A DNA stretch of 7,122 nt, from positions 1-7,122 of the forward strand of contig CATLBU010000037.1 of assembly GCA_949879835.1 (NCBI GenBank), in the 5' to 3' direction. Shown here piece after piece: positions 5,205 through 7,122 of this stretch (positions within the stretch are counted from its first letter, which is position 1; the number at the start of each line of letters is the position of its first letter). The translations under genes were made by a program, and so were the position numbers. The stretch comes from an uncultured Bacilli bacterium (GTDB lineage Bacteria; Bacillota_I; Bacilli_A; RF39; UBA660). The notes beneath the pieces were generated by a model. The model was not told where the DNA came from, did no database searches, and was given only the letters and a program-made list of their open reading frames with translations.

Positions 5205-5233
5205 ATTATAGTATTTTATACACAATTTGTCAA
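5205..5233 (-). promoter_or_regulatory. Perfect-consensus promoter of the NrtR-like gene
   Basis: On the minus strand TTGACA (5228-5233) and TATAAT (5205-5210) are separated by exactly 17 bases. The -35 shares two bases with the T-run of the rpoC terminator. The spacer holds GTATAAAATAC (5211-5221), a small inverted repeat that could be part of an operator. Initiation is expected near 5198. Confidence 0.9.
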
Positions 5234-5259
5234 AAAAAGAATGAAACTTTTCATTCTTT
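5232..5259 (-). terminator. Intrinsic terminator of rpoC
   Basis: On the minus strand AAAGAATGAA and TTCATTCTTT form a perfect 10-bp stem with loop AAGT, followed by a T-run at 5232-5238. The first arm begins within the TAA stop of rpoC (5258-5260). Confidence 0.9.
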
Positions 5260-7122
5260 AATCCATCAATTCTTGTTCTAGAGCTTCTAATGGTTCTTCA
5301 TTTACCATACCTACCTCTAAATCATATTCACAATCACGATATTTTTTTGCTCCTGTTCCAGCAGGAATTAGTTTTCCAATAATTACATTTTCTTTTAGAC
5401 CATTCAAATGATCTACACGACCATGAATAGCTGCATCTGTAAGGATTCTCGTTGTTTCTTGGAAAGAAGCTGCAGATAGGAATGAATCCGTTTCAAGAGA
5501 TGCTTTGGTAATACCAAGTAAAACTGGTCTTCCTGTTGCTGGTCTTTTTCCTTCTAAAATAAGTTGTGTATTAATATCTGTAAATTTATTAATATTTATC
5601 ATTGTTCCTGGTAAGAAATAAGAGTCTCCAGAATTGATGATTTTAATTCTTGAAATCATACGTTTTGCAATAATTTCAACGTGCTTATCTGATATATCAA
5701 CACCTTGTGAACGATATACCTTTTGAATTTCTAATAAAATATATTGTTGAACAGTAATTGGATCTGTTACACTTAAAAGTTCTTTTGGGGAAATAGCTCC
5801 ATGAGTAAGACGATCTCCTGCTACTACTTCGTCTCCCTTACTAACAGCAAGTTTAGCTCCATAATTGGATGTATGAGATTTCGTTTCAACATCATTTTTA
5901 ACAGAAATAACAAATTTACCATTTTGTTCTTCTATTTCACTAACAGTACCATTAATTTCAGAAATCGTTGCTTTTCCTTTTGGATTACGTGCTTCAAATA
6001 ATTCTTGAACACGTGGAAGACCTTGAGTAATATCATCTCCTGCAACTCCACCTGAATTGATAGTACGCATGGTAAGTTGTGTTCCAGGTTCTCCAATGGA
6101 TTGTGCAGCCATAATACCAACTGCTTCTCCAATTTCTACAATATGACCAGTAGCTAAGTTACGTCCATAGCAATGTTTACAAACTCCCTGTTCACATTTA
6201 CAAGTAAGAACTGTTCGAATTCCAACCTTTGTAATTCCTGCATTTATAATTTTTTCAGCAAGTTGTTCTGTAATATAAACATTTCTATCTACTAAGACCT
6301 CTTTCGTTTCTGGATCAATTACCTTTTTGTTAGTATAACGACCAATAATACGATCATATAAAGATTCTACAACTGTTCCATCAGGATTGATAAATGCTTC
6401 TACAACAACACCTTGTTCTGTATTACAATCCTCTTCTTTAATAATGACATCTTGTGCGACATCTACAAGACGACGAGTTAAATATCCAGCATCTGCTGTT
6501 TTTAGGGCAGTATCTACGGCTCCCTTACGGGCACCATGGGTTGCTAAGAAGAATTCTGATACACTAGCTCCTTCTGTAAAGGAAGAAGTAATTGGAATTT
6601 CTACTGCTTCTCCAGTCGGTTTCATCATAAGTCCACGCATACCTGCCATTTGATTGTAGTTAGAAAGATTACCACGAGCTTTTGAGTCGATCATCATCGA
6701 AATTGGGTTATCCTTATTTGTCTTAATGATTTCTTCTAATTCCTCAGCAATTTTATCTTTGGCATTATTCCAGGTTTCTACTACTTTTTTATATCTTTCA
6801 TCTTCTGTAATTAAACCACGTTTATATTGTTTATTTACTTGAGATACTTTTTCATTTGATTCTTTTAGGATATCTTTCTTTGTTTTTGATTCAACAATAT
6901 CTGCTATTCCAATCGAAATTCCTGACAAGGTTGAATATTTAAACCCTAAATCTTTCATTTTATCAAGCATAATGGATGTTTCCGTTGTTTGATAACGTTT
7001 ATAGATTTGAGCAATTAGTTTTGTTAGTGTTCCTTTTGCGAAAGGGGACACTAGATCCATTTTTGCAATTTCTTCTTTAATATTACTTCCCTTTGGCAAG
7101 AAATATTTATTTGGGGTAATTT
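5258..7122 (-). CDS. rpoC: DNA-directed RNA polymerase beta-prime subunit, C-terminal part (5' end outside the window)
   Basis: The frame is open from the right edge (ITPNKYF precedes the TTG at 7099, which is not a true start), leaving about 620 residues of the largest RNA polymerase subunit. Landmarks in order: [20 protein letters not shown]; bridge-helix region [20 protein letters not shown]; second zinc-binding cluster, with Cys in EEDCNTEQG and [15 protein letters not shown]; trigger-loop start [68 protein letters not shown]; and [14 protein letters not shown]. There is no room for the large trigger-loop insert of Proteobacteria. The striking change is [11 protein letters not shown], where the family has RTFH: the Phe and His equivalent to E. 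coli F935 and H936 are Ile (6059-6061) and Asn (6056-6058). The gene ends in its own terminator, followed by the NrtR-like gene instead of a ribosomal-protein operon. Confidence 0.98.
   Translation of the reverse strand, partial: ITPNKYFLPKGSNIKEEIAKMDLVSPFAKGTLTKLIAQIYKRYQTTETSIMLDKMKDLGFKYSTLSGISIGIADIVESKTKKDILKESNEKVSQVNKQYKRGLITEDERYKKVVETWNNAKDKIAEELEEIIKTNKDNPISMMIDSKARGNLSNYNQMAGMRGLMMKPTGEAVEIPITSSFTEGASVSEFFLATHGARKGAVDTALKTADAGYLTRRLVDVAQDVIIKEEDCNTEQGVVVEAFINPDGTVVESLYDRIIGRYTNKKVIDPETKEVLVDRNVYITEQLAEKIINAGITKVGIRTVLTCKCEQGVCKHCYGRNLATGHIVEIGEAVGIMAAQSIGEPGTQLTMRTINSGGVAGDDITQGLPRVQELFEARNPKGKATISEINGTVSEIEEQNGKFVISVKNDVETKSHTSNYGAKLAVSKGDEVVAGDRLTHGAISPKELLSVTDPITVQQYILLEIQKVYRSQGVDISDKHVEIIAKRMISRIKIINSGDSYFLPGTMININKFTDINTQLILEGKRPATGRPVLLGITKASLETDSFLSAASFQETTRILTDAAIHGRVDHLNGLKENVIIGKLIPAGTGAKKYRDCEYDLEVGMVNEEPLEALEQELMD

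Noticed and set aside
5211..5221. GTATAAAATAC as a definite NrtR operator
   Set aside because: Only four base pairs per half-site with an AT centre; too short to call in this composition, although its place between -35 and -10 is suggestive.
6387..6653. 88-codon plus-strand open frame opposite rpoC
   Set aside because: It lies antisense to the conserved bridge-helix region of rpoC, has no ribosome binding site that I can see, and no recognisable product. The same applies to the other plus-strand frames opposite rpoC, rnc, the glycosyltransferase gene and the pilin-like gene.
7097..7099. TTG at 7099 as a start codon for a shorter RpoC
   Set aside because: The frame is open to the window edge, and RpoC homology requires a much longer N-terminal part, so the gene simply runs off the window.

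Overview
The window looks like chromosomal DNA from a very AT-rich member of the Bacillota/Bacilli, in the neighbourhood of Erysipelotrichia or RF39-type (Mollicutes-related) lineages. Evidence is the low-GC coding with strong GGAGG-type ribosome binding sites, consensus sigma-A-type promoters, Bacillota-style RpoC, YidD and RNase III, and a tRNA gene with encoded CCA. TGA acts as a stop (end of rnc), and the tryptophan codons I checked are TGG, so this is the standard bacterial code and not the Mycoplasma code. The exact taxon cannot be fixed from the sequence alone.

Layout from left to right. On the minus strand are the 5' end of an unrecognised gene (1-81), rnc (RNase III, 106-780) and an unrecognised helical protein (837-1337) whose 3' end carries an exact 23-bp tandem duplication. 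A 90-bp divergent promoter region follows. On the plus strand are yidD (1428-1649) and, one base later, a lipoprotein gene (1651-2514) with the layout of the ZnuA/AdcA metal-binding family but without its histidine ligands. A terminator is shared with the converging gene 2524-3846, a glycosyltransferase-2/methyltransferase-like fusion. All remaining genes are on the minus strand: tRNA-Ser(GCU) with its own promoter and terminator, a small single-pass membrane protein with pilin-like features (4098-4520), an NrtR-like Nudix/winged-helix regulator (4513-5178) that overlaps it by 8 bases, and the 3' two-thirds or so of rpoC (5258 to the right edge).

The organisation is very compact. Terminators overlap stop codons, one terminator T-run shares bases with the next gene's -35 box, and several promoters lie only a few bases from the start codon. 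The yidD transcript is predicted to be leaderless or nearly so.

The points most worth a second look are: (1) RpoC carries Ile-Asn where the trigger loop normally has Phe-His; (2) the ZnuA-like lipoprotein has lost all three conserved His ligands; (3) a catalytically degraded Nudix regulator with a perfect-consensus promoter is translationally coupled to a pilin-like membrane protein; (4) the 23-bp duplication rewrites the end of the gene at 837-1337; (5) inverted repeats surround the -10 boxes of the glycosyltransferase and tRNA-Ser promoters. I see no CRISPR array, insertion sequence or obvious defence system, and there is no gene-free stretch longer than about 100 bases apart from those described.
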